A stretch of 64,000 nucleotides of DNA, from positions 841,011 to 905,010 of the forward strand of contig CAVVSF010000009.1 of NCBI GenBank assembly GCA_963750915.1, given 5' to 3'. A program made the translations under genes and the position numbers. How positions within the stretch are numbered: position 1 is the stretch's first letter; every line of letters starts with the position of its first letter. A model generated the notes under the pieces. It saw only the letters and a program-made list of their open reading frames with translations, did not search any database and was not told where the DNA came from. The stretch comes from DATBJJ01 sp963750915 (lineage in GTDB: Bacteria > Acidobacteriota > Vicinamibacteria > Vicinamibacterales > 2-12-FULL-66-21). Shown one piece after another: positions 37,787 to 45,591 of this stretch.

Positions 37787-38758
37787 GTGTGGACACGCGC
37801 GGCGTGGGCATTGTTACTGCTCGTCGGCCTCGCGATGCCGGCCGCCGGCCAGGCTCCCGAGCGCTACGCGCTCATCGTTGCCGGCGCCAGCGGCGGCGCC
37901 GAGTACGCCGAACAGTACGCGGCCTGGACCAGGGATCTGGCATCCGTCCTCACCGGCCGGATGAAGATCGCGGACGGCCGCATCCGCGTACTGAGCGACA
38001 CTCCGGACACGGCGTCGGCGGCGACGGCGGCCAACGTGCGGCAGTACCTCACCAGTGTGCGCCGCACGATGACGCGCGGCGACATGCTCCTGATCGTGCT
38101 CATCGGCCACGGCACCTACGACGGCATCGACGCCAAGTTCAACCTGGTCGGCGCCGATCTCGAATCGTCGCAGTGGCAGGAGCTCATCGCCGGCATTCCC
38201 GGCCAGGTGGTCGTCGTCAACACCTCGTCGGCGAGCTTTCCCTTCATCGAGCGTCTCTCGGGCGACCGCCGCGTCGTCATCACCGCGACTGATTCCGTGG
38301 CGCAGCGGTTCGACACCGTGTTTCCCGGCTACTTCATCAAGGCGTTCGACGGCGACGCCGCCGACATCGACAAGAACGATCGGGTCTCGATCTGGGAAGC
38401 ATTCAGCGCCGCGACCGGGGAGGTCCGCCGCTATTACCAGCATCGCGGTCAGCTGCCGACCGAGCGGGCGCTGCTCGACGACAACGGCGACGGCGTCGGC
38501 CGCGAAGCGAACGGCAAGGGCGACGACGGATCGCTGGCCAGCCGAACCTACCTCGACGCGCCGCTGCCGGGCGCGCCGCCGACCGACGAGGTCCTCGTCA
38601 AGCTGCTGCAGCAGCGGGCCGCGATCGAGGGGGAGCTGGAGGAACTGAAGGTGCGGCGCGCCTTCCTGCGCCCCGCGGAATACCAGCAGGAGTTCGAGCG
38701 CCTGATGGTCGAGCTCGCGCGCGTCAACCGCGATATTCGTCTTCGGATCAAGTCTTAG
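37787..38758 (+). CDS. Secreted caspase/legumain-like (C13/C14 fold) protein lacking the nucleophile cysteine
   Basis: A 323-aa protein starting at GTG 37787, six bases after a clear GGAGG, with a signal peptide (AAWALLLLVGLAMPAAGQ). The caspase-like fold is visible: YALIVAGASGGAEYAEQYA near 25, then MLLIVLIGHGTYDGIDAKFN with the candidate catalytic His. The strand VVVVNTSSASFPF stands where caspase-like enzymes have a Cys (usually DTCxSG-like). Here Ser or Thr replaces it, so it may be inactive or use another residue. A coiled-coil C-terminus follows. The fused longer frame upstream is an artefact of the frameshift in the preceding gene. Confidence 0.75.
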   Translation: MWTRAAWALLLLVGLAMPAAGQAPERYALIVAGASGGAEYAEQYAAWTRDLASVLTGRMKIADGRIRVLSDTPDTASAATAANVRQYLTSVRRTMTRGDMLLIVLIGHGTYDGIDAKFNLVGADLESSQWQELIAGIPGQVVVVNTSSASFPFIERLSGDRRVVITATDSVAQRFDTVFPGYFIKAFDGDAADIDKNDRVSIWEAFSAATGEVRRYYQHRGQLPTERALLDDNGDGVGREANGKGDDGSLASRTYLDAPLPGAPPTDEVLVKLLQQRAAIEGELEELKVRRAFLRPAEYQQEFERLMVELARVNRDIRLRIKS

Positions 38759-38802
38759 GCGCTGATCACGTCCCGGAGATTGATCCGCGTCCTGCCTCGA
38801 CT

Positions 38803-39492
38803 TCAGTAGTACCGGTCGATCCGCGTCGAATCATCCTGCCAGCGGTGGCGCCGGTGGCGGTCGCTCGATCGTCGCAGCAATCCCAGCGCCGCGCCTGCAA
38901 TGAAGCCGACGACGTGGGCGCCGAAGGCGATGCCGCCCTCGGCGGAGTCGGCGCCGAGTGAGCCGACGCCGCTGAAGAATTGCATCAGGAACCAGATGCC
39001 GAGGAAGAAGATCGCCGGAATCTCGATGATATCGAGATAGAAGACAATGATCACCGCCGTCAGGACGCGCGACTGCGGGTAGAGCACGAAGTAGGCGCCC
39101 ATGACGCCGGCGATCGCGCCGCTCGCGCCGATCATCGGCACCAGCGAGTAGGGCTGGATCGCCGCCTGCCCGAGCGCGGCGGCCGTGCCGCAGAACAGGT
39201 AGAAGACCAGGTAGAGACCGTGCCCGAGGCGATCTTCGACGTTGTCGCCGAAGATCCAGAGATAGAGCATGTTGCCGAGGAAGTGCAGCCAGCCGCCGTG
39301 CAGGAACATGCTGGTCAGGACGCTGGCCCAGGAAAAGTGGGCGGGTACGACGCCGAAGCTTTGCACGAAGAGCCGAAGATTCGGTTCCGACAGCGTCAGC
39401 TCGAACAGGAACGCGATCGCGTTCAGCGCGATGAGCGCGACCGTGACGAACGGCGTCGTCCTCGAGGGGATGACGTCGGAGATCGGGAACAT
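38803..39492 (-). CDS. Rhomboid-family intramembrane serine protease
   Basis: A 229-aa membrane protease with about six helices. The catalytic Ser is in MIGASGAIAGVMGAY (about 120) and the His in FGAHVVGFIAG (about 195). The HGGWLHFLGNMLYLWIFGD signature is near 65. It cleaves transmembrane substrates within the bilayer. A basic His/Arg-rich tail (RRSSDRHRRHRWQDDS) ends it. It is convergent with the caspase-like gene and has its own close -10 (TATACT). Substrates are unknown. Confidence 0.93.
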   Translation of the reverse strand: MFPISDVIPSRTTPFVTVALIALNAIAFLFELTLSEPNLRLFVQSFGVVPAHFSWASVLTSMFLHGGWLHFLGNMLYLWIFGDNVEDRLGHGLYLVFYLFCGTAAALGQAAIQPYSLVPMIGASGAIAGVMGAYFVLYPQSRVLTAVIIVFYLDIIEIPAIFFLGIWFLMQFFSGVGSLGADSAEGGIAFGAHVVGFIAGAALGLLRRSSDRHRRHRWQDDSTRIDRYY

Positions 39493-39501
39493 GCGTGAGT
39501 G

Positions 39502-39507
39502 AGTATA
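39502..39507 (-). promoter_or_regulatory. -10-like TATACT before the rhomboid gene
   Basis: On the minus strand TATACT ends nine bases before the ATG at 39492, matching the close spacing seen at other genes here. Confidence 0.4.
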
Positions 39508-39547
39508 GCGGCTGGCCCGCGGCGGCCGGGCCAGCCGGACCGCCGAC

Positions 39548-39553
39548 TATAAT
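39548..39553 (+). promoter_or_regulatory. TATAAT of a likely leaderless promoter
   Basis: Consensus TATAAT ends exactly six bases before the ATG at 39560. There is no room for a ribosome-binding site between the expected transcript start and the codon. Confidence 0.6.
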
Positions 39554-39559
39554 CATCTG

Positions 39560-39841
39560 ATGCAGTGTCGCCAGTGTGGGACCGAGATCGCGGACAAGGC
39601 GATCGTGTGCTTCCGGTGTGGCGCCGGGACGACCGATCCGGTGCGCAAGGCGGTGCCGATCAAGCCGCGCCGTGCGCCGCTCGTGCCCGCCGGTCTGGTC
39701 GCGGCACTGGTGCTCGTAGCCCTGTATCTCGGCTATCTTTCGCGCAGCGCCGCCGACCCGGAACTGCTGCAAATCGGCGCCGGTCTGGCGCTGGGCACGG
39801 CCGTGGTTGTGCTGTTAACTACAATCCTGCGCCGGCGCTGA
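39560..39841 (+). CDS. Small zinc-ribbon membrane protein
   Basis: A 93-aa protein. An N-terminal zinc ribbon with two CxxC knuckles (CRQCG at 3-7, CFRCG at 17-21) is followed by a short basic linker and two membrane helices (VPAGLVAALVLVALYLGYL and LQIGAGLALGTAVVVLL). The architecture is common in small regulatory or envelope-stress proteins. It lies 40 bp before an FHA-GAF-phosphatase gene on the same strand, and each has its own -10. Function unknown. Confidence 0.8.
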   Translation: MQCRQCGTEIADKAIVCFRCGAGTTDPVRKAVPIKPRRAPLVPAGLVAALVLVALYLGYLSRSAADPELLQIGAGLALGTAVVVLLTTILRRR

Positions 39842-39866
39842 GTGGAGCCCGGCGGTCCTTTAGTGT

Positions 39867-39872
39867 CATAAT
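39867..39872 (+). promoter_or_regulatory. -10-like CATAAT before the FHA-phosphatase gene
   Basis: CATAAT ends nine bases before the ATG at 39882. It is a weak hexamer but has the spacing found elsewhere in the window. Confidence 0.35.
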
Positions 39873-39881
39873 TTCGGTTTC

Positions 39882-41489
39882 ATGCCCGACGCCCGTCTCG
39901 AGGTTACCGACGCGCTAGGCCGGCGGATCGTGCCGATCGCCAAAGGCCATTTCGAGATCGGCCGGCGCGAGACCAACGACTTGCGCCTCGCCGGCAGCGA
40001 AGTCTCGCGCGATCACGCCGAAATCGACCTCCAGGACAACACTTTCTTCCTCCGCGACAAGAACTCGCGCTACGGCACCTACGTCAACGGCGAGCAGGTG
40101 ACCGAGCGTCAGCTCGCCCACGGCGACCGCGTCCGCCTCGGCCGCACCGGCGGCGCCGAGATGGTGTTCCTGCTGGCCGACAGCGCGCCGCAGATGGAGA
40201 AGGCGACGACGACGGCGATCGGCGACCTCCGCCAGATCGCGGCGCTGCTCGAAGGCCTGCGCGCGCTCGGTTCGGGCCGCGTCCTCGACGACGTGCTGGC
40301 GCTGGTCCTCGACTCGGCGATCGAAGTCAGCAGCGCCGAACGCGGCTTCATCATGCTCGAAGGGGAGAGCGACGACCTCGAGTTCAAGATGGCGCGCTCG
40401 CGCGGCCGCGCCAGCATCCCGGCCGGCACCTTCGCGACCAGCCGCAAGATCCCCGAGGAAGTCTTCCGCACCGGCGAGCCCCGCATCGTCGCCGACCTGC
40501 TCGATGGGGACCTGGCCAACGTTCACATGGGCACGGTCGCCCTCGGCATCCGCAACGTCCTCTGCGTGCCGCTCCGGCTCGTGCGGTATCTCGATCGCGC
40601 CGAGGCGGTCGGCGAGGAGCGACGCATCGGCGTCCTCTACCTCGACAGCCGGGAAAAAGGATCGCTGCTCTCGAACTCGACCCGCGCCGCCCTCGAGACG
40701 CTCGCGACCGAGGCCGCGGTCGCGATCGAGAACGCCCGTCTCTACCGCGAGACGATGGAGAAGGCGCGGATGGAGCAGGAGATGCGGATCGCGGCCGAGA
40801 TCCAGCAGGCGCTCCTGCCGAAGGCCGGCCGCTCCGGCGCCTACTTCCGCGCCGCCGCGGCGTCGCTGCCGTGCCGCTCGATCGGCGGCGACTTCTACGA
40901 CTACGTCGACCTCTCCGACGGGTCGTTCGGCTTCGCGCTCGGCGACGTCGCCGGCAAGGGGCCGCCGGCCGCGCTGCTGAGCGCGATGATGCAGGGCATC
41001 TTCGCGGCGCAGGCGGCGGGCAGCGATTCACCGTCGCGGACGATCACGCGCGTCAACCTGGCGCTCTATCGCCGCGGCATCGAGTCGCGCTTCGTGACGC
41101 TGATGTACGGCTCGCTGCAGCCGAACGGGCAGCTGCTCTACTGCAATGCCGGCCACAACCCGCCGCTCGTCGTCGGGCCGAACGGTTTCCGCCGGCTCGA
41201 GTGCGGCGGCCCGATCGTCGGCCTGTTCGAGAGCGCCAGTTACGAAGAGGAGACCGTCACGTTGTCGCCGGGCGACTGGCTCATCGTCTTCAGCGACGGC
41301 GTCTCCGAAGCGCTGTCGGCGTCCGGCGAGGAGTACGGGGAGGGCCGCATCCTGTCGGTCGTGCAGGGCAACTCCGCCCTCGAGCCGCAGAAGCTGCTCG
41401 AGGCGGTCTTCAGCGATGTCCGCGAGTTCGCCAAGGGCGCGGCGCAGAACGACGACATCACCGCGATGGTCGTGCGCTACGGCGCATGA
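39882..41489 (+). CDS. FHA-GAF-SpoIIE/PP2C serine phosphatase (RsbU-like)
   Basis: A 535-aa cytoplasmic signalling protein. An FHA phosphothreonine-binding domain comes first (about 5-95: FEIGRRETNDLRLAG, SEVSRDHAEIDL, NSRYGTYVNGEQV). A GAF sensor domain (about 115-285) is next, then a linker helix and a SpoIIE-type PP2C domain (about 300-535: RSIGGDFYDYVDLSDGSFG, GDVAGKGPPAALLSAMM, FSDGVSEALS, AQNDDITAMVVRYG with metal Asp ligands). Such proteins dephosphorylate anti-sigma-factor antagonists in partner-switching pathways. No antagonist or anti-sigma gene is adjacent, so the target is unknown. The stop overlaps the next small gene. Confidence 0.93.
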   Translation: MPDARLEVTDALGRRIVPIAKGHFEIGRRETNDLRLAGSEVSRDHAEIDLQDNTFFLRDKNSRYGTYVNGEQVTERQLAHGDRVRLGRTGGAEMVFLLADSAPQMEKATTTAIGDLRQIAALLEGLRALGSGRVLDDVLALVLDSAIEVSSAERGFIMLEGESDDLEFKMARSRGRASIPAGTFATSRKIPEEVFRTGEPRIVADLLDGDLANVHMGTVALGIRNVLCVPLRLVRYLDRAEAVGEERRIGVLYLDSREKGSLLSNSTRAALETLATEAAVAIENARLYRETMEKARMEQEMRIAAEIQQALLPKAGRSGAYFRAAAASLPCRSIGGDFYDYVDLSDGSFGFALGDVAGKGPPAALLSAMMQGIFAAQAAGSDSPSRTITRVNLALYRRGIESRFVTLMYGSLQPNGQLLYCNAGHNPPLVVGPNGFRRLECGGPIVGLFESASYEEETVTLSPGDWLIVFSDGVSEALSASGEEYGEGRILSVVQGNSALEPQKLLEAVFSDVREFAKGAAQNDDITAMVVRYGA

Positions 41490-41794
41490 TGTCGCCGCAG
41501 CGGCGGGCGCAGAGCGCGGTCGCGCTGTGGTTCGTCACCGCAATCGTGGCGTGGAACGGGGTCTACGACCTGCTGCTCGCGAAGAGCACCGAGACCTACC
41601 TGTTCGAGGTGGCCATGCACGAAGCCGGGCGCGGGCCGGCCGTCGATCTCAGCCGCGCCATGGCCGAGGCGGTCGCCCACGCGCGCTGGGTCGCCAGTCT
41701 CTGGGCCGGCATCCTGTTCGCCCTCGGCCTCCTGACGATTCGCCTCGTCCAGTCAGGAAACGCGGGGACAGTCGCCGGGGACAGTCACTCGTGA
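41486..41794 (+). CDS. Small two-helix membrane protein
   Basis: A 102-aa protein starting at the ATG inside the phosphatase stop (4-bp overlap; a second ATG follows immediately). There are two membrane helices (AVALWFVTAIVAWNGVYDLL and ASLWAGILFALGLLTIRLV) with a charged loop between them. The last ~10 residues (GTVAGDSHS) are encoded by the start of the GGGGACAGTCAC repeat cluster, so the natural C-terminus may have been altered by insertion of that element. No family is recognised. Translational coupling suggests a role linked to the phosphatase. Confidence 0.7.
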   Translation: MMSPQRRAQSAVALWFVTAIVAWNGVYDLLLAKSTETYLFEVAMHEAGRGPAVDLSRAMAEAVAHARWVASLWAGILFALGLLTIRLVQSGNAGTVAGDSHS

Positions 41795-41828
41795 CTGTCC
41801 CCAGTGACTGTCCCCGGTGACTGTCCCC
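41764..41828. repeat. GGGGACAGTCAC repeat cluster with perfect hairpin
   Basis: The core is a perfect 12-bp inverted repeat (GGGGACAGTCAC at 41777-41788, GTGACTGTCCCC at 41791-41802) with a 2-nt loop. A partial copy lies at 41764-41773, and two further direct copies of GTGACTGTCCCC are at 41804 and 41817. The pattern looks like a REP/BIME-type element. It covers the 3' end of the small membrane protein and reaches within four bases of the ATG of the next gene. Confidence 0.85.
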
Positions 41829-41831
41829 GAA

Positions 41832-43037
41832 ATGCATCCGCTCATTCACGACTGGAACGCGACCGGCGCCCCAAGGCCGCCGGTCGTCATGCTCGACGAC
41901 GAGACGCTGCGCGACGGGCTGCAGTCGCCGTCGGTCCGCAATCCGACGATTGACGAGAAGCTGCGCATCCTGCACCTGATCGACGATCTCGGCATCGATA
42001 CGGCCGACATCGGCCTGCCCGGCGCCGGCCCGCACGTCGTGCGCGACGTCGAGCGCCTGGCGCGGGAGATCGTCGAACAGCGGATGCGGCTGCGCGCCAA
42101 CTGCGCGGCGCGGACCCTGGTCGCCGACATCCGGCCGATTGCCGAGATCTCGCAGCGGGTCGGGATGGCGATCGAGTGCGGCGCCTTCATCGGCTCGAGC
42201 CCGCTGCGCCAGTACGCCGAGGGCTGGAACATCGACGAGCTGCTGCGGCTGACGGAGGAGGCGATTACCTTCGCCGTGCGCGAGGGCCTGCCGGTGCTCT
42301 ACGTCACCGAGGACACGACCCGCGCCGACCCGGAGACGCTGCGCCGGCTCTATTCGACGGCGATCCGGGCCGGGGCGGCCCGGGTCTGCATCGCCGATAC
42401 CGTCGGCCACGCGACGCCGGCGGGCGCCGCCGCGGTCGTCAGGTTCGTCGCCGGCGTCGTCGAGGAATGCGGCGGCGGGGTCGGCATCGACTGGCACGGC
42501 CATCGCGACCGCGACTTCGCCGTGATCAACTCCCTCGCCGCGCTCGAGGCGGGAGCGACGCGGCTGCACGGCGCCGCCATCGGCATCGGCGAGCGCGTCG
42601 GCAACACGCCGATGGACATGCTGCTCGTCAACCTGGTGCTGCTCGGCTACATCGAGCGTGACCTGTCGTCCCTGGTCCCCTATTGCGAGACCGTGTCGCA
42701 GGCGACGGGTGTGCCGATCCCGGCGAACTACCCCGTCGTCGGCCGCGATGCCTTCCGCACCGCCACCGGCGTCCACGCTGCCGCCGTCATCAAGGCCTTT
42801 CGCAAGCGCGACGCCGCCCTCGTCGACGCCGTCTATTCGGGCGTGCCGGCGAGCCTGGTCGGCCGCGATCAGGAGATCGACGTCGGGCCGATGTCGGGAA
42901 AGTCGAACGTCGTGTTCTGGCTGGAGAAGCGGGGCATCGCCGCGACCGACGACGTCGTCGAGCGGATCTTCGCCCATGCCAAGGCGTCGGCGACGGTGCT
43001 GGAAGAAAAAGAGATCCGCGACCTACTGCGCCAGTAG
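41832..43037 (+). CDS. 2-isopropylmalate/homocitrate synthase-family enzyme, short form
   Basis: A 401-aa HMGL-like acyl-CoA/2-oxoacid condensing enzyme. Signatures are VMLDDETLRDGLQSPSVRNP near 20, the metal site IDWHGHRDRDFAVINSLAAL near 225, and GAAIGIGERVGNTPMDML near 252. It has no C-terminal leucine-feedback domain (about 150 aa), so it is shorter than LeuA and may be homocitrate synthase-like or another paralogue. The ATG at 41832 was chosen because the upstream GTG (41817) lies inside the repeat cluster. The gene ends with a 15-bp tail-to-tail overlap with the M28 enzyme. Confidence 0.85.
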   Translation: MHPLIHDWNATGAPRPPVVMLDDETLRDGLQSPSVRNPTIDEKLRILHLIDDLGIDTADIGLPGAGPHVVRDVERLAREIVEQRMRLRANCAARTLVADIRPIAEISQRVGMAIECGAFIGSSPLRQYAEGWNIDELLRLTEEAITFAVREGLPVLYVTEDTTRADPETLRRLYSTAIRAGAARVCIADTVGHATPAGAAAVVRFVAGVVEECGGGVGIDWHGHRDRDFAVINSLAALEAGATRLHGAAIGIGERVGNTPMDMLLVNLVLLGYIERDLSSLVPYCETVSQATGVPIPANYPVVGRDAFRTATGVHAAAVIKAFRKRDAALVDAVYSGVPASLVGRDQEIDVGPMSGKSNVVFWLEKRGIAATDDVVERIFAHAKASATVLEEKEIRDLLRQ

Positions 43038-43940
43038 CCGCTTCTCGATCGCCGGCAGCGCCGCCATGACGACGTCGCCGACCGTCTTGAGGGATTCGGC
43101 CGAGAGCTTGTCGAAGGTGTCGCCGATCGTGTGCCAGGCGGGGTAGTCGAGGTCGATGATGTCGACCGCCGGGACGCCGGCCCGCAGGAACGGCAGGTGG
43201 TCGTCCTCGATCGCGGTCTCCTCGTCGACGAACTGCGGCCGCCTGATCGACTTCGCCGCCGCCCAGACGATGTCGGTCAGCCACCTGGTCGAGTTCGTTT
43301 CCCGCATGATCCGCAGATCCCGGTCGCCGATCATGTCGACCAGGATCAGCGCCTTGATCGAAGCCAGCGATCCATCCTTCTTTGCCGCCTCGACGTAGTA
43401 GCGGCTGCCGTAGGTGTTGTCGTCGTTCGTGTTCCAGTCGACGACCGCTTCCTCGCCGTCGAGGAACAGGAGCTCGATCGCCATCGGGTTGGCGCGGTCC
43501 TTGAGCACGCGCGCCGCCTCGATCAGGAAGGCGGTGCTCGAGCCGGCGTCGTTGGCCCCGACGAAGCGCAGCGCCTTGAACAGCTTGGTGTCGTAGTGGC
43601 CGGCGATGATGATGCGGCCCCTGCTGTCGTCCCCCTTCAGCCGGACGCTGAGGTTGATCATCCGCACGGTGCCGAGCGGCGTCCGGGCGTCGAACGCCTG
43701 TTCGACGACCGGCAGCCCGAGCGCCTTCATCTGCGCGGCGATGTAGTCGCGCGTCTTCTGGGCGCCAGGCGTCCCGGCGACGCGCGGGCCGATGTCGACG
43801 ATCTTGCGGACGTGCTCGAGCGCGATCTTGCCGTCGAATGCGGCCGTGGCCGGCGGCTGGGCCGCGGCGCAGGCAGCCGCGGCCGCCAGCGCGAAGGGAA
43901 TGACAGCCGCTACCTTGCCCAGGCGCTGAAGCAGGGTCAC
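43023..43940 (-). CDS. Secreted M28-family glutaminyl-peptide cyclotransferase-like enzyme
   Basis: A 305-aa zinc enzyme starting at GTG 43940, overlapping the citrate synthase stop by 4 bp, with a signal peptide (IPFALAAAAACAAAQ). The stretches GHYDTK near 115, FVGANDAGSSTAFLIEAARV near 127, LLFLDGEEAVVDWN near 157, TYGSRYYVE near 176, and a late WHTIGD match glutaminyl cyclases (QC) better than M28 aminopeptidases. QC converts N-terminal Gln to pyroglutamate on exported proteins. A plain aminopeptidase remains possible. Coupling to citrate synthase is unexpected. Confidence 0.82.
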   Translation of the reverse strand: MTLLQRLGKVAAVIPFALAAAAACAAAQPPATAAFDGKIALEHVRKIVDIGPRVAGTPGAQKTRDYIAAQMKALGLPVVEQAFDARTPLGTVRMINLSVRLKGDDSRGRIIIAGHYDTKLFKALRFVGANDAGSSTAFLIEAARVLKDRANPMAIELLFLDGEEAVVDWNTNDDNTYGSRYYVEAAKKDGSLASIKALILVDMIGDRDLRIMRETNSTRWLTDIVWAAAKSIRRPQFVDEETAIEDDHLPFLRAGVPAVDIIDLDYPAWHTIGDTFDKLSAESLKTVGDVVMAALPAIEKRLLAQ

Positions 43941-45223
43941 TTGCGCTTTTCCCGCGAGGCGTAGTCGCGAGTCGGCGGGCCGGTGTAGATCTGCCGCGGC
44001 CGCGCGATCTTCTGGTCGGGATCGAGCAGCATCTCTTCCCACTGCGCGATCCAGCCGGCGGTGCGGGGGATGGCGAAGAGCACCGGGAACATGTCGACCG
44101 GGAACCCCATCGCCTGGTAGATCAGGCCGGAGTAGAAGTCGACGTTCGGATACAGCTTGCGCGTGACGAAGTAATCGTCCTCGAGGGCGATGCGCTCGAG
44201 CTCGAGCGCGATCTCGAGCAGCGGGTTCTTGCCGGTGACCTCGAAGACGAGGTCGGCGATGCGCTTGATGATCGTCGCGCGCGGATCGTAGGACTTGTAG
44301 ACGCGGTGGCCGAAGCCCATCAGCCGGCCGTCGCCGCCCTTGACCCGCTTGATGAAGGCCGGGACGTTGTTGAGCGAGCCGATCTCGGCGAGCATCCGCA
44401 GCACGGCCTCGTTGGCGCCGCCGTGGAGCGGGCCGTAGAGCGCCGCCGCGGCGCCGGCCAGCGACGAGTACGGATCGGCTTGCGAGCTGCCGATGTTGCG
44501 CATCGTGCTGGTGCTGCAGTTCTGCTCGTGGTCGGCGTGGAGGATGAAGAGGACGTCGAGCGCCCGCTCGAGCACCGGGCTGACCTTGTAGCGCGGCTCG
44601 GTCATCCGGAACAGCATGTTGAGGAAATTGCCGGCGTAGCCGAGGTCGTTGTCGGGCAGGTTGTAGGGCCGGCCGATCGAATGGCGGAAGGCGTAAGCGG
44701 CAATCGTCGGCACCTTCGCGATCAGCCGGATCGTCTGCAGCCGCCGCGACTCGACCGAGAAGATCTGCTTGGCGTCGGCGTAGAACGTCGACAGCGCGCC
44801 GACGGTGCTGATGAACATCCCCATCGGGTGGGCGTCGTACTGAAAGCCCTCCATCAGCTTCGAGATGTTCGTGTGCAGCATCGTGTGCTGCGTGATGTCC
44901 TGCTTCCAGTTCTCGTATTCCGTCGCCGTCGGCAGCTCGCCGAAGAGGATCAGCCAGGCGGTCTCGAGAAAGTCGCTGTGCTCCGCCAGCTGCTCGATCG
45001 GATAGCCGCGGTAGAGCAGCACGCCCTTGTCGCCGTCGATATAGGTGATCTTGCTGCGACACGCCGCCGTGTTCATGAACGCCGGGTCGTACGTCATCAT
45101 CCCGAACTCGTCCGGGGTGACCTTGATCTGCCGGAGATCCATGGCCCGAATGGTGCCGTCCTGAATCGGAAGCTCGTACTGTTTGCCGGTGCGGTTGTCG
45201 GTGATTGTCAGCGTGTCGGCCAT
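43937..45223 (-). CDS. gltA: Citrate synthase
   Basis: A 428-aa type II citrate synthase, condensing acetyl-CoA and oxaloacetate at the entry of the TCA cycle. The ATG at 45223 (MADTLTITDNRTGKQYELPI) gives the family's usual β-domain start; the longer frame is spurious. Active-site regions are visible: NCSTSTMRNIGSSQADPYSS near 262, YGPLHGGANEAVLRML near 290 and GRLMGFGHRVYKSYDPR near 330. The Arg-rich RTAGWIAQWEEM region is near 400. It is cytoplasmic. The gene lies between yacG (13 bp upstream) and the overlapping QC-like gene. Confidence 0.97.
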   Translation of the reverse strand: MADTLTITDNRTGKQYELPIQDGTIRAMDLRQIKVTPDEFGMMTYDPAFMNTAACRSKITYIDGDKGVLLYRGYPIEQLAEHSDFLETAWLILFGELPTATEYENWKQDITQHTMLHTNISKLMEGFQYDAHPMGMFISTVGALSTFYADAKQIFSVESRRLQTIRLIAKVPTIAAYAFRHSIGRPYNLPDNDLGYAGNFLNMLFRMTEPRYKVSPVLERALDVLFILHADHEQNCSTSTMRNIGSSQADPYSSLAGAAAALYGPLHGGANEAVLRMLAEIGSLNNVPAFIKRVKGGDGRLMGFGHRVYKSYDPRATIIKRIADLVFEVTGKNPLLEIALELERIALEDDYFVTRKLYPNVDFYSGLIYQAMGFPVDMFPVLFAIPRTAGWIAQWEEMLLDPDQKIARPRQIYTGPPTRDYASREKRK

Positions 45224-45236
45224 GCGCTCTTGTCGG

Positions 45237-45428
45237 TTAGTCGTCCGTGTCGTCGTCAGGTGGAGGCGCGGGCGGCGCGTCCTCCGGGGCGTGTTCCGGT
45301 ACCCGATAGTCTTCCGAGAGCCATCGTCCGAGGTCCGCCATCCGGCACCGTTCGCTGCAGAAGGGCCTGTGTGCGGGATCCACCGGCGCGCGGCGGCAGT
45401 AGACGCAGAGAGGTTCGGACCGCGCCAA
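45237..45428 (-). CDS. yacG: YacG-like zinc-finger protein (DNA gyrase inhibitor family)
   Basis: A 63-aa protein with the YacG signature: CVYCRRAPVDPAHRPFCSER, then CRMADLGRWLSEDYRVP, holding the four zinc cysteines and the conserved DLGxW…YR. YacG binds the GyrB C-terminal region and inhibits gyrase in E. coli. An acidic Asp/Pro tail ends it. The start is set to the TTG at 45428, eight bases after a -10-like TACAAT; this gives the normal family length of about 65. The open frame continues upstream without an ATG. In other genomes yacG sits with coaE/zapD, not with gltA as here. Confidence 0.8.
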   Translation of the reverse strand: MARSEPLCVYCRRAPVDPAHRPFCSERCRMADLGRWLSEDYRVPEHAPEDAPPAPPPDDDTDD

Positions 45429-45436
45429 GCCCGCAC

Positions 45437-45442
45437 ATTGTA
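45437..45442 (-). promoter_or_regulatory. -10-like TACAAT before yacG
   Basis: On the minus strand TACAAT ends eight bases before the proposed TTG start of yacG, matching the close spacing seen elsewhere and supporting that start. Confidence 0.35.
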
Positions 45443-45591
45443 TCAATGCCGCTGATTTCGTGGAAATCCGGCCGGCGGCGCCGAAACGACGCGGCGGAGA
45501 GCCGGGCCAGGCACCCGATCCGGAGCCGCGAGAGGATGGCGGACGGCGGCAGCCCGAAGGCACACACCGGCACCTGCCTGGCCGCGTGCTT

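Noticed and set aside
35525..38758. Single 1077-residue vWA-caspase fusion
   Set aside because: The middle is Arg-rich nonsense; the adjacent frame carries the true end of the vWA protein, and the caspase-like gene has its own GGAGG and signal peptide.
41817..41831. GTG start for the LeuA-like gene
   Set aside because: It lies within the GGGGACAGTCAC repeat; the ATG at 41832 leaves the family core complete.
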